A DNA stretch of 64,000 nt from Tanypteryx hageni (taxonomy: Eukaryota > Arthropoda > Insecta > Odonata > Petaluridae), in assembly GCA_028673005.1 (NCBI GenBank), contig CM054118.1, positions 63,483,401 through 63,547,400 of the forward strand, read 5' to 3'. Below, one piece after another: positions 32,401 to 44,045 of the stretch. Both the position numbers and the translations under genes were made by a program. The notes below the pieces were generated by a model. The model saw nothing but the letters and a program-made list of their open reading frames with translations, did not search any database and was not told the origin of the DNA. Each line of letters begins with the position of its first letter. The stretch's first letter is position 1.

Positions 32401-34630
32401 TCATGTCGACTTTCAATTACAGAACCCTTTTCACGGATTTTCATGACATGATGTATTTTGACCGCGTATCCGTGTCGTCTTCATGTATGTTAAATTTGTA
32501 TTTAAATTAACCACTTCAGTCGGGTCAGTCATATTTATGGGATAAATTTCGATATTTCCAATTCTGAAATTCAAGATAGGTTTGCCTGAAGCACATGACA
32601 ATCTTTTCCGATTAAGCTGAACATTCTTCGTAGAAAATACTATGTTTTCTGGCATCGAGTCATTTATAGAAGCTCCACGTCAGTTTTGTTTTCAAGGGTG
32701 CGTCTGAAAATAACGAGTAAGGCAAAATACGCAACATTTCAGTTTCTAAAATAAATGCATTTGCGGAAATGAAACGAATTGAAACTCCATTGGTGAGAGG
32801 GAACGAGTTCCAGTCGTCGCAAAACAAATTTTAATCTCGGGCAATACAAAAGTTTACATCCAAAAATTACATTATTCACTGAATAATTGATGACTGATTT
32901 CGTAGAAATGCGCTGAGCAAAGAGGCATGGAAATTTTAAAACCCATTCCGATTATTCTAAAAAGCCATTTTCTAAAAACTCAAAGACGAATACAAAAATA
33001 ATTTTCATAGCTTGCTGTTTTTATAATAAATACGTTCTATATTAAAAAATGCATGGTCCGCAGATGTAACTTCAATGCATATGGCATTGGGCGCTTTAAC
33101 AATATAAAAAAATTATGGGAAAGAAACATTTTAAAGACAGTTCTGTATCCATATTACTAAAACAAAACTTGGCAACTCAAAAAAACAAAAAGCTTTCCGT
33201 ATTTCAAGAGAGATTCCCCCAGCTAGTTCTTGCTGCAGAAAATGAACAATTATAGCGAAGTACCGGGACGGCTCTCATAAAGCGTAAGAAGGAGAAATGT
33301 TTCTGGTAAAAGTGGCAGCTTGTCCATCGATGTTATTTCCTCCGGGGCGAAGGACCTCGCCCGTTGCTGTGGTATTATGGAGGACGGTCGAAAAAGTCCC
33401 GGCAGGCGCGCACGGAATAGATGGGCGAGGGCGATTAGCCCCCCTAACGCAGGCCGCTCGCCTCGAACCGCAATTAAGCCGGGTATTAAGGGTTAAAAAT
33501 ATTTCTCCTATCGGAGGAATTTCTACAGATAATTCGCAATATAATCTCACAAAAATGTCGTTTGTTCTCGCGAATCCACACAAAGAAGATTAACACGTGG
33601 CGAATTATCCAACCTAAGTACCAAGCATAGTGTGCGTTAGATCTAAACAATGAAGTGATAGGTGTCGTTATACTCCCAAAAGAATTAAACTCGACAAGAT
33701 GAAATCATTGTGTACGAAATGATACTTTAAGAACATAATCGTCCGCATCCTCCTTAATGGATACCTTTTGTATTCTATTTCCCAACATCAATCACTCTCT
33801 TCGTGATTCTCTCCGCAGCTTAATGGCGTTCTCTTCCAGACGCAGATCTTTCATCGCATTCACACGCAAAAAAGCGTATTTCCAAACGCTCTTTTTTTGT
33901 TTCATACGTTCATCTTTTTTGTAAAGATATTACTCGAATGACTTACATTATTCTTATCTTTCCTATTCAGTTGTTTTTCGTATTTTCCTCGCCGAAAATT
34001 TTTAATTATAGTTTTTCCTTGGTTCTTTTCCGACGCAACTTGACGACGTTTTTCGAATCTCTCAACATCTCCCACTTTATGTGATGCCATCTCTGCTTCG
34101 TTCGTTCGTTATCTCTTCTCTTCATATCGTATCCTTGCGTCTCACTCCCACATAGACGGGTCAACCCTCAGTGCGACATTCTTAACGTCGGAATACCTGA
34201 CCGTGGAGCTTGGGTGCAACCCATAAACATAGAAATGGTCCCCAGCCTAATTGCGGGTCCTTTATCCCTCATTTCCTTCGCTGCCTACCATTTCCAAGCT
34301 TCTCTTTTCATTTCTGTAAATCCTTCCCCTCGCCTTTTCTTAGCCGGCAGTTTCCCCCCTCTTCTCTCCATACCTTTCTGGCTTTCTCTTTGGCTTTTTC
34401 TTCTTCCCCCGTTATTGATATTCTCCCCCCAATCGTCTATCTCTTCCCTCTGAGGCGGATACGCCAAACTGTTGGTCATCGAGCCGCATGCGACACTCAT
34501 GCTAATTTACATACGAACAAAATTATTTGGGATTTTTATAAATACTGCTCAAAAAGAGGTGATTGTATTCCTACACATAAAAACATAATAAAGTCCCTTT
34601 TCTTAAAGATTATTCTTGATTATTAAACAA
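32401..34630. other. No gene seen
   Basis: About 2.2 kb with only chance open frames. The segment 33300-33480 is CpG-rich but has no recognisable product. 34260-34450 is pyrimidine-rich. Confidence 0.45.
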
Positions 34631-34644
34631 TCTACATGTACGTA

Positions 34645-34762
34645 CGTTTTTCCCGATAAGAGAACATAATAGGAAAAGGTAACGTAGGAAAAGTAAGGAC
34701 CTTTGAAGCACTGCATCCCCTGCCATCCACCAAAAAGGTGACTTGCATCATGTAGATGTACG
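34645..34762 (+). mobile_element. Short LINE 3' end, plus orientation
   Basis: Degraded FFP-DKREHNRK-like coding runs into GCACTGCATCCCCTGCCATCCACC, GGTGACTTGCA and an ATGTAGATGTA tail. It meets an oppositely oriented LINE fragment (34763-35000) tail to tail. Confidence 0.6.
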
Positions 34763-35000
34763 TGTTGCCCCGAAGTTCACCAAAGTGGCGGGCGTAATGT
34801 ATGTACCAAAAGTTACCTAACAATTTTCTCGGGCAGGTTTGACTCCTCTAACATGATCTGTGATTGTCCTGGGAAAATATCACCCCCGATTACGCTCTAT
34901 CTTGCGATAATCGTCCAATCGTGAATGTAACCGCGGCCATCTTTAGGTACATACAAGCTGATGTGGTCTCGAATCCCCATTCGACATGGTTGCTATCCAT
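34763..35000 (-). mobile_element. Diverged LINE 3' relic, minus orientation
   Basis: The reversed sequence shows TAACTTTTGGTACATACATTACGCCCGCCACTTT...GAACTT, a decayed version of the hairpin region. Upstream coding resembles the family (TCCCAGGACAATCACAGATC equals FPRTITDH). It is strongly diverged. Confidence 0.4.
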
Positions 35001-35156
35001 GGAATCCATTCGCGCACCACACGATACACGTCAAATCCGATTATTTTCCTTCTCTTAATCGCCCTCATCGAACTTGGCCTCTCCCATCAATTACATCTCC
35101 GTTTCCCTTTCGGCTAAGTGCTTTAAGACCACTCTTCTCGATCTCAACACGACTCC

Positions 35157-35181
35157 TCCTCCCCCCTGCCACCCACCAATT
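35157..35181 (+). mobile_element. Fragment of the LINE 3' hairpin
   Basis: CCCCCTGCCACCCACCAATT is identical to the subfamily B 3' hairpin 5' arm and loop, then similarity stops. It is probably a recombined or truncated remnant. Confidence 0.4.
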
Positions 35182-35589
35182 TCCCCCGAGGTTCTCCTTT
35201 CGCCACCATAAACTGCGAGATTACAGTTCGCCACGAAGTTTCGTTCATTCTTTCCTTCCTCCCATTCATCCATCCCGAAAACTTTTTTGCTCCCCCACCC
35301 TCTTCCTCCCTATCCCTCCAACGATTCCTTCTTTGCTCTCGTAAAATTAAAACATGGATGCTAAAAACCTCGCGAGACTTTCCCTCTCTCCCCCCGAGAA
35401 AATCGACGGCTAAACGAAGACGTGGGAAAAATGAAACGAGTACGGAAAAAGCGTCCGGTTACCAAGGAAACGCTCCCAAGATGGCCGCGGAAGCTTTTTA
35501 GAGAATTTTTCAATTTCGCGGCGGTATAAGAAGAAGGTAGAGAGAATTTCTTCGGGAATACAAACACAACACAATAAGGAGGGACAGGT

Positions 35590-36120
35590 GGCGACTCGAA
35601 CGTCTCACCTCCTCTCTCTCTCTTCCCTCCGTCTCTCCCTCCATACCTCTCTCACTCTCTATAGGTGTCCGGGGCGCATTCCTCTTCACTAAACCTCGTC
35701 GGGTCTAAACGCCTCCCGAAAAACCAGAAACTCCTTTCTCCCTCTTCTACCTTGTCCTCCTCCTCCCTCCTTTTGGCCTCCCTCTCTCTCCCTCCGTCCC
35801 GTCTGCTCCTCCCTCATATCCGCTCCTCCCAACCCATTCTCTCTCTCCATCCGCCCTTTACCCTCCCTCGAGACAACCGTAGGCCCACCGTCGGAGCACC
35901 TCCCTTCCTCCCCTTCCCTATCCTTCCATCCCTCCCACTCTCTGCACTCCCTCCCCTTCCCTCTCTCTCTCCTTTCCCTCCTCATCCCTCTCTCTCCTCT
36001 CCCTCCCCACCCCTCTCCTCTCCCTCCCCTTCCCTCCCAATCTCTCTCTCTCTCTACTTGTGCTGTTCAAGACCATTCCACGGACAGCTTCATCTCTCTT
36101 CTCTCTCTCACTCTTTTATC
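35590..36120. repeat. Polypyrimidine tract of about 0.5 kb
   Basis: Almost unbroken C/T sequence (CTCTCTCC, CCCTCCC repeats) on the plus strand, giving a long Ser/Pro/Leu-rich open frame (35665-36423) that I do not regard as a gene. A GA-rich stretch follows at 36388-36455. Such mirror-like tracts can form triplex DNA. Confidence 0.8.
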
Positions 36121-37000
36121 CTCTTGCTCTCTTGCTGCTACCGATCAAACATTCCCTTACATTCTCTCCTGCATCGCGTCGTTATCTGCGTGTGCGTGCG
36201 TACATCGAGTACGTGCGTGTACTCGGCGAGTTGGACGCGTCTCTCTCTTTGTCCGTCTCTCGCTCCTTTCTCTCGAGGGTACACCACAAAAATCCTAGTG
36301 TTTTTGAGGCCACACGCGGGAGGCTTGAAAAATCGTGCCGTTTCGCCTTACGAGATGGAATTCGAGGAACTCTCTTTACACCTTTTGTCTGTGAGAGAGA
36401 GAGAGCGAGAGAAAGAGAGATGACGACAGAAAGAAAGGGAGAGAGAAGGGCAGGCGGACCTCACGCAAACCGCATGTCTGCCCGGAAAAATCTTTTGCTA
36501 GTGATTATTTTTTGTCCGTGTTCCGTTTCTCGGTATATTTTCTGAGATTATAACGCCTATATTTTGAAATTTCGAGGGAAAAGGGCGAGCGTTTTTTCAT
36601 TATTACGGAAGAGGTCCGGTCAATACATTTTCCAAGATTTTAACAACAGCAGGGAACTTACGTTGATCGAGGCAACAAAAGCCAGGAAAAAATTCAATGC
36701 CTAAAAGGTGTCAACTCCGTTTACAAAATAACTTGTGTGTATATGAAAGCATTTACATTATCACTCTGCAATCCGCCAATCCTGCACTCTAATTAAAATT
36801 TGCATTGGCTTGTCATGTCGTATCTGGGAAATATGATCCGTATTATCTTTCTGTTCTCGCGATTATTTCAACGTATACTCCTGTACATATAATTCTACAC
36901 CTACGCTCATTGGATAAAATGTCTGAGGTTATACCTTAAAAGTCAATTCGACAAACTGTTCGGTTTGAGTTAATGAACGGACGATTTTCACAATAGGGAG

Positions 37001-38520
37001 CATCTACATCTACATGTTACCCTAGAATTCACCTAATTTTTGGGTGGCAGGGGGTGCAATGCACCAAAACCTACCTAAAGATTGTCTATCGCAGGTTGAA
37101 ATTTTCTATTGTGATCTCGTATTGCCCTCGAAAAGAGCGACTGTAGATACATCTACATATTACCCTGCAAGTCACCTTGACGGTGAATGGCAGGGGGTGC
37201 CGCGCACCAAGTTCCTAACTAATTATTATTCACAGTTATCTATTGTGGTCACGTATTGTCCTAGGGAAAAATGACTCCTTATACCTCTCCGTCCTACTAT
37301 CTATTTCGCGAATCTTGTCCTCATTATCCCTCCGTCCGATATACGTTGGTTGTCGAATAATATCCTTCATTTCATTTACGAATATCTCCTACCTATATTT
37401 ATCTAGAAGTTTAAGTCTCGCCTGTAATCTACGATCTTTCAACGATGGCCAACTCAACTCATCAATGAGTAACGTAACGCTCTGTTTTTTATCGTGATTC
37501 TTTTTCACGAATCTAGCTGCTCGCCGCTGTATTTTTTCTAAATCCTTTATGAGTCCCCTCTGATATGGATCCCAAACCGCTGCTGCGTATTCCATTTGAG
37601 GTCTAACCAACGATAAATAACAGGATTCTCTCACCTTTTCCGTGCTTTTCCTGACTATCCTACGCACAAAAGCCAACTTCTTATTTGCCGCACCTATCAC
37701 TCGTCTTATGTGGGTGTCCCAAGACAGGTCACGATTCAAGGTTACCCCGAGGTATTTCACGGATTCCGAAACAGGAATGCTCTCACCATCTATTGAGTAG
37801 GTAAAAACGGGCGATGGGCTTCTAGATTTCCAAAAGTTTAGAACGTTACTCATTTTCTGATTGATTTCTAGCTGCCATTCCTTGCACCAAACAGATAACG
37901 CATCCAGATCATCCTGAAGCTGACGATGGTCGCTAGGACCACTAATTTCTCTATAGACTACGGTGTCATCCGCAAAAAGCCTGATATTACTTTTTACAAC
38001 TGAGCTGATGTCGTTTATATAAAGCAAGAAAAGCATAGGTCCGATCACACTACCCTGCGGCACTCCAGAGACTACATCTGCCACACTCGAGGACTTACCA
38101 TCGATGACTACTTTTTGTTTTCTATTCCTAAGGAAAGCGCGAACCCAGTTAATGACTTTAACATTAACGCCAAGATTTCCCAATTTTAATAACGCTCCGT
38201 CCTACAATCGATCTCACGTATCTTATCGTCGCGGTCGTTTCTACCTATATACGTCGGTGCTTCAATTATTCCTACAACCTCGTCTTGCCCAGTTCAAATG
38301 AGGTGACGCTTTCCTTATGTTCGTACTTTTGTTTTACGAATCTGGCTGCTCTGCGCTGCACTCTTTCTAATTGAATTATATGTCCCTTCTCGTACGGATC
38401 CCATATGCATGAGGCGTATTCTTGTGGTCTAATCAGTGATAAGTAACATGTTTCACGTACCTTTTCTGTAGTGATCCGTACTATTATACCTATGAAAGCC
38501 AGTATCTTATTATTTCCCAA
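37001..38520 (-). mobile_element. LINE subfamily B copy interrupted by a subfamily A copy
   Basis: Subfamily B coding on the minus strand runs from 38520 (CYLSLIRP, WDPYEKGH, RVQRRAARFVKQKY) down to about 38190. The interruption then starts, and B resumes at 37147 (CTACAGTCGCTC...) and ends with its 3' hairpin and tail at 37001. Around 38282-38290 about 90 bp of B are deleted (TTGAACTGGG joined to CAAGACGAGG). The copy is dead. Confidence 0.85.
37148..38189 (-). mobile_element. LINE subfamily A insertion (5'-truncated RT, 3' hairpin and tail)
   Basis: An open minus-strand frame (38183 to about 37389) encodes the RT from NWVRAFLRNRKQKVVIDG through SGVPQGSVIGPMLFLLYIND, the catalytic box FADDTVVY, VKYLGVTLNRDLSWD, ARFVKKN and further to the C-terminus after one frame break. 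This is the CR1/L2 group of non-LTR retrotransposons. The 3' UTR has the CCCTGCCATTCACC...GGTGACTTGCAGGG hairpin and an ATGTAGATG tail. It begins at TTATTAAAATTGGGAAATC and is nearly identical to the copy at 42585-43629. Confidence 0.9.
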
Positions 38521-38699
38521 AATACCTCAACCGATGCCCCAATAGCATAAATTGTATTTGTATTCCAAACAGTTCAGATAGCTCTATTGTATCAAGAGCG
38601 GGATACAATAGTCATTTTTCTTTGGTGCCCTTATGATACCTGAGAGGACCGCCAAATTTATCGTCACGGGTCGAAGGTTTGGTGCCGGGCACAAGTCAC

Positions 38700-38860
38700 T
38701 GGCCAGCTCCTGTTTAGAAAAGTAAATAGAAACGGAGTCTACGTGAATGGTGAATTAAAGTTATGTCCTCCTCGAAGGGGTCCCAGACTGTGCGGCAATA
38801 TTCAACGAATGGACAGATTAGCAAAAAATTATCCGATTTCCTCGAAAAAATGAACAACCT
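38700..38860 (-). mobile_element. LINE RT relic
   Basis: The minus strand reads SDNFLLICPFVEYCRTVWDPFEED, a decayed version of LSLVRPQMEYAAAVWDPYQRG. No further parts were found around it. Confidence 0.55.
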
Positions 38861-40263
38861 GTTGTCTGAACAATACACGATGAAATCATAATTTTCACTT
38901 TGCATAATTATCTGTCAATTTGCTTCTTGTTATTAGAGTAGCTTTTATCCCAAAGAAAGTCCTCTTACTGTTTAAAACACAAAGCAAGTAAAACATACAA
39001 AAGGAGAGAGGGAGAAAGTAAGCATGAATCACGCTCTGAGACACGTATAAACACGGTGTACAACGACAAAAGAATACACAAAAATAAAGCCTGTTGAATC
39101 TAACTGCTACAGTGAGATGACTCGACAATAGCATAAAATTTTTGGGTCAGATGAAGAATAGGAAAGAGAAGGGATGAGAAATGAGAGACGCAGGGATGAC
39201 TGGACGAAAAGGAATGCGGAGGAGCCCTTGAAGAGGAGGGAAATCGTAAGGAGGAGACGGATATGGTCGAGGGAGGGACCTAAGAAGAATGGCGGTTAGG
39301 CAAACAGAGGAATAGAGAACGAACATAAATTTTACGAAAAATCTACGATCAATGATGCCGAAAAGCTTTATTATTTGAACCGAGGAAGAAATTATGTATT
39401 TAACGCTGAACTAGAAAGGGCAAAAGTTATAAAAGTGCTTACTCAACACAGATCATATGGTCATAATAATTAGATGCATCACCGCCGAAAGTTGGAATAA
39501 TTATTTACAAACAAAAACCAAAATCGCGATTGGAAGTCAATTACGGCGATAATATCGATAAAACACATCTCCATGTCCACGGGAAACCGCCAGACTCACG
39601 CAATGTGGCAAAATATTACAAAAAACTTTCCTCCCGATGCCTTTTGGCGAATACATACTTATTTGAAAGGGAGAATGTGACTAAAAACGAAACAAAGAAA
39701 AAATTCCCAAAGAGGCATTTCAGCAGCAGTAATCAAAAATCTCCCATATAAAAGCTTAACCGCGTCAAGGCCAGAAAAGGGAAATTGGTTTCCACCTGCG
39801 AGTAGTTTACAACTGACCGTGGAAAACTCCAGGTGGCAGATCGGAATGTTAATTCCTATGTTTTATAAATGGCGAGAGAATCTCATTCCAGATGTCGACG
39901 GGATGGAAGGAGAGAGACAAAATACAATCAAACCGACGCATAATTAACCTCGGAGGGAGAAAAAAACTCGAATTATAAACCTTAAATGTCAACGAATTGA
40001 GATGCTAACGAGGAAGGATGAGTACGACTTCCACATCCAGAAGGGGAGACAACATAAGTTTGAGTAAAAGGAAATTCGATTTATAGAAATTCGACTCACC
40101 CGAATAGGAAAAAAGGAAAAGTGCCCATCGAAATAACAAAAGTCCGAGTTTTTGAGACGCAGGTTCAACATCGACAAGCTAATTAAAGGCTTTAGCTTGA
40201 GTTTATCTTTGGTACAATGACACCCCGTCAAAAGCTACTGGCGGCTGGAAGGGTCATGATGCA
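38861..40263. other. No gene seen
   Basis: About 1.4 kb without coding similarity. The TGGCAGATCGGAATGTTAA motif at 39834 recurs as TGGTGGATCGGAATGTTAA at 44547, hinting at another low-copy repeat. Confidence 0.45.
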
Positions 40264-40770
40264 AATGTAATTATATTCGAGAAATCCATTACGGAAGGTG
40301 TCGTTCCTAAAGATTGGAAGGTGGCACACGTTACGCCCATCCATAAGGGCGGCGACAAAGAGAACCCCGAAAATTATAGGCCAATTTCCTTAACTTCATT
40401 ATCGTGCAAGATACTTGAGCACATAATCTTTAGTTCTGTAATGCGCTATTTAGATAGTCACTCATTGCTTAGCGGATGCCAGCACGGATTCCAGAGAGGT
40501 AGATTATGCAAAACGCAGCTCGGCCTGTTCGTGGATGATTTGTTGCGATTCGGAGAGAAAAATACTCAGGTCGATGCGATATTCATAGACTTCAGGAAGG
40601 CGTTTGATAAAGTATCCCATAAGAAATTAATTGCGAAGTTAGGACAATATGGTATCAATCCTAAAATTGTCAGTGATGGGAAATACTCGTCCCCCATTAA
40701 AGTAGCGTCGGGTGTCCCTCAGGGAAGTGTATTGGGCCCTCTACTTTTCTTAATTTATGTGAATGATATC

Positions 40771-42146
40771 TTGTGGCGATTTTTTCCTCCCCTCCCTTTT
40801 TACTCCCGCACTTATACGATAGCACTTCGCCGATATTCGTGATATCGCCGGACTGAACACCACGCCCACGAACGCCACGCCACGGTCGACACGCCCTCCC
40901 GTGGTGCCTCTCTTCTTTATATACCCTAATTACCCCTCACCCCTTTAACCTTCCCTCTTTCCCATGGTTATGCAAGAACAGTGGAAGGGCGACCAATCAT
41001 CGAGAATAATTCAACTTTTTCAAATTACCCGCCTGACGTCATCCCCTCCCTCCTTCACCACCGGCGTCACGTGACAGTCCATTCCGATAGTGGCCTTCCG
41101 AGCGACGAGACGCACAGCGGAGCAACGAGAGGAGAAGTCGACGCAGGTGTCCCACTCTCTATTCCATTCTAACCGGCAGAAACTATTCAGTGTTGAGTGG
41201 ACATTGACATACCGGGAGCCGGAAGAGTGATAGAAACTATTGGATGTGATTTAACTGACATTAACTAAGTTTCGTTTCGAATCGTCTTCACCTATGAGGT
41301 GTATTTTTGTCTACATCTACATCTACAATTTACCCTGCAAGTCACCTTGACGGTGGATGGCAGGGGGTGCCGCGCACCAAGTTCCTAACTAATTATTATT
41401 CACAGTTATCTATTGTGGTCACGTATTGTCCTAGGGAAAAAGGACTCCTTATACCTCTCCGTCCTACTATCTATTTCGCGAATCTTGTCGTCATTATCCC
41501 TCCGTCCGATATACGTTGGTTGTCGAATAATATCCTTCATTTCATTTACGAATATCTCCGACCTATATTTATCTAGAAGTTTAAGTCTCGCCTGTAATCT
41601 ACGATCATTCAACGATGGCCAACTCAACTCATCAATGAGTAACGTAACGCTCTGTTTTTTATCGTGATTCTTTTTCACGAATCTAGCTGCTCGCCGCTGT
41701 ATTTTTTCTAAATCCTTTATGAGTCCCCTCTGATATGGATCCCAAACCGCTGCTGCGTATTCCATTTGAGGTCTAACCAACGATAAATAACAGGATTCTC
41801 TCACCTTTTCCGTGCTTTTCCTGACTATCCTACGCACAAAAGCCAACTTCTTATTTGCCGCACCTATCACTCGTCTTATGTGGGTGTCCCAAGACAGGTC
41901 ACGATTCAAGGTTACCCCGAGGTATTTCACGGATTTCGAAACAGGAATGATCTCACCATCTATCGAGTAGGTAGTGGTAGTATTAGTAGTAGTAGTATTG
42001 TGGTATTACTTAAATCTATTCAAATTCAACTGTTGGATTGTTATATTTCTATATTCTATCTATAATTTGTCATTAGCACTTAGCACATCAGTGGATGTTT
42101 TTGCACCGAAAATTATAGTTCGCTGCAATCTGTTCCGTAGTTTGCA
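40771..42146. mobile_element. LTR-like insertion (possible solo LTR) containing a LINE fragment
   Basis: RT coding stops after YVNDI and restarts just before DDTVLY; between lies foreign DNA starting TGTGGCGATT (40772) and ending GTTTGCA (42146). Without the internal LINE it is about 0.7 kb, CpG-rich at first, with a TATA box (CTTTATATACC, about 40917) and no ORF, which fits a solo LTR with TG...CA ends. No convincing 4-6 bp duplication was found, so the identity is tentative. Confidence 0.4.
41311..41972 (-). mobile_element. LINE subfamily A, 5'-truncated
   Basis: Minus-strand coding from VKYLGVTLNRDLSWD through NKKLAFVRRIVRKSTEKV, MEYAAAVWDPYQRG and RDDNDDKIREIDSRTER to the C-terminal FFPRTIRDHNR is open for 174 codons, then the hairpin and a GTAGATGTAGATGTAG tail follow. 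It is nearly identical to the copies at 37.1 and 42.6 kb, so all are young. It lies inside the LTR-like insertion. Confidence 0.9.
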
Positions 42147-42584
42147 GTGAAATTAGACCGATGATACCGTTCTATATAAAGAAATAAAAAATCAGAAGGA
42201 CCATCAGTCGCTGCGTGAAGACTTAAGAGCCATTTCAGCGTGGTGCAAAGAATGTCAAATTGAAATTAATTACACTAAATGTGCCGCAGTTACGTTCTGG
42301 AAAAGTAAGAGCATAGAAGTAGGTTTCGAGTATAAAATAGATGGAATAAATATTCAAGCAGCCGAGTATGTTAAATATTTAGGAGAAATCATTTGTCGAG
42401 ATCTTTCAGGGGGCATGCACATTCGTCGAGTTATAGGCGCGGCCAACAAGAAACTGGCTTTCCTAAGTAGAATAGTACGGAACACTACAGAAAAAGTACG
42501 CGAAACATGTTACTTATCACTGGTTAGACCACAAGTGGAATACGCCTCATCCATATGGGATCCGTACGAGAAGGGACATATAAT

Positions 42585-43629
42585 TGTTATTAAAATTGGG
42601 AAATCTTGGCGTTAATGTTAAAGTCATTAACTGGGTTCGCGCTTTCCTTTGGAATAGAAAACAAAAAGTAGTCATCGATGGTAAGTCCTCGAGTGTGGCA
42701 GATGTAGTCTCTGGAGTGCCGCAGGGTAGTGTGATCGGACCTATGCTTTTCTTGCTTTATATAAACGACATCAGCTCAGTTGTAAAAAGTAATATCAGGC
42801 TTTTTGCGGATGACACCGTAGTCTATAGAGAAATTAGTGGTCCTAGCGACCATCGTCAGCTTCAGGATGATCTGGATGCGTTATCTGTTTGGTGCAAGGA
42901 ATGGCAGCTAGAAATCAATCAGAAAAAGAGTAACGTTCTAAACTTTTGGAAATCTAGAAGCCCATCGTCCGTGTTTACCTACTCGATAGATGGTGAGAGC
43001 ATTCCTGTTTCGGAATCCGTGAAATACCTCGGGGTAACCTTGAATCGTGACCTGTCTTGGGACACCCACATAAGACGAGTTATAGGTGCGGCAAATAAGA
43101 AGTTGGCTTTCGTGCGTAGGATAGTCAGGAAAAGCACGGAAAAGGTGAGAGAATCCTGTTATTTATTGTTGGTTAGACCTCAAATGGAATACGCAGCAGC
43201 GGTTTGGGATCCATATCAGAGGGGACTCATAAAGGATTTAGAAAAAATACAGCGGCGAGCAGCTAGATTCGTGAAAAAGAATTACGATAAAAAACAGAGC
43301 GTTACATTACTCATTGATGAGTTGAGTTGGCCATCGTTGAAAGATCGTAGATTACAGGCGAGACTTAAACTTCTAGATAAATATAGGTCGGAGATATTCG
43401 TAAATGAAATGAAGGATATTATTCGACAACCAACGTATATCGGACGGAGGGATAATGAGGACAAGATTCGCGAAATAGATAGTAGGACGGAGAGGTATAA
43501 GGAGTCCTTTTTCCCTAGGACAATACGTGACCATAATAGATAACTGTGAATAATAATTAGTTAGGGATTTGGTGCGCGGCACCCCCTGCCATCCACCGTC
43601 AAGGTGACTTGCAGGGTAATATGTAGATG
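42585..43629 (+). mobile_element. LINE subfamily A insertion with open RT frame
   Basis: An uninterrupted frame of about 319 codons (42584-43543) reads LLLKLGNLGVNVKVINWVRAF, SGVPQGSVIGPMLFLLYIND, FADDTVVYREISG, WCKEWQLEINQKKSN, KYLGVTLNRDLSWD, RRAARFVKKN and the C-terminal FFPRTIRDHNR. It is followed by the 3' hairpin (43577-43618) and an ATGTAGATG tail. The flanks GGGACATATAATT (42573-42585) and GGGGATGTAATT (43629-43640) look like a target duplication. The endonuclease and the RT N-terminus are missing, so it cannot move by itself. Confidence 0.92.
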
Positions 43630-44045
43630 GGGATGTAATTCCATTAGAGAGAGTGCAGGGGAGAGCAGCCAGATTCGTAAAATAAAGGTACGAACATACG
43701 AAAAGCCTCACCTCATTATTGAGGGATTTGAACTGGGCACCACTAGAGGATCGTAGATTGAACTCAAGGTGGCGGCTTCTGGAGAAATATAGATCGGAAT
43801 GTCTAAAAGACGAGGTTGTAGGAATAATTGAAGCACCGGCCTATATAGGTAGAAACGACCGTGACGATATGATACGTGAGATCGATTGTTGGACAGAGAG
43901 TTATCTACAGTCGTTCTTTCCGAGGGCAATACGAGATCAAAATAGAAATTTCAACCTGCGATAGACAATCTTTAGGTAGGTTTTGGTGCATTGCACCCCC
44001 TGCCACCCACCAATTAGGTGAATTGCAGGGTGACATGTAGATGTA

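Larger units (their letters stand above)
40264..44045 (+). mobile_element. LINE subfamily B copy, interrupted twice
   Basis: The pieces 40264-40770, 42147-42584 and 43630-44045 read in order as one RT. Piece 1 has WKVAHVTPIHKGGDKENPENY, RPISLTSLSCKILEH, AIFIDFRKAFDKVSH and SGVPQGSVLGPLLFLIYVND. Piece 2 begins at the catalytic DDTVLYKEI and runs through HIRRVIGAANKKLAF to WDPYEKGHII. Piece 3 continues ERVQGRAARFVK to the C-terminus, 3' hairpin and ATGTAGATGTA tail. Two insertions separate the pieces: an LTR-like element that itself holds a LINE, and a subfamily A LINE. It is the longest copy in the window but still lacks the endonuclease and 5' part, and it has stops. Confidence 0.85.

Noticed and set aside
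35665..36423. A 252-codon open frame on the plus strand
   Set aside because: It is Ser/Leu/Pro-rich because of the polypyrimidine tract, with overlapping frames on the other strand; no domain is recognisable.
40757..42151. GTGAA on both sides of the LTR-like insert as a target duplication
   Set aside because: The left copy lies within the conserved RT motif YVND, upstream of coding that still belongs to the LINE, so the match is probably chance.
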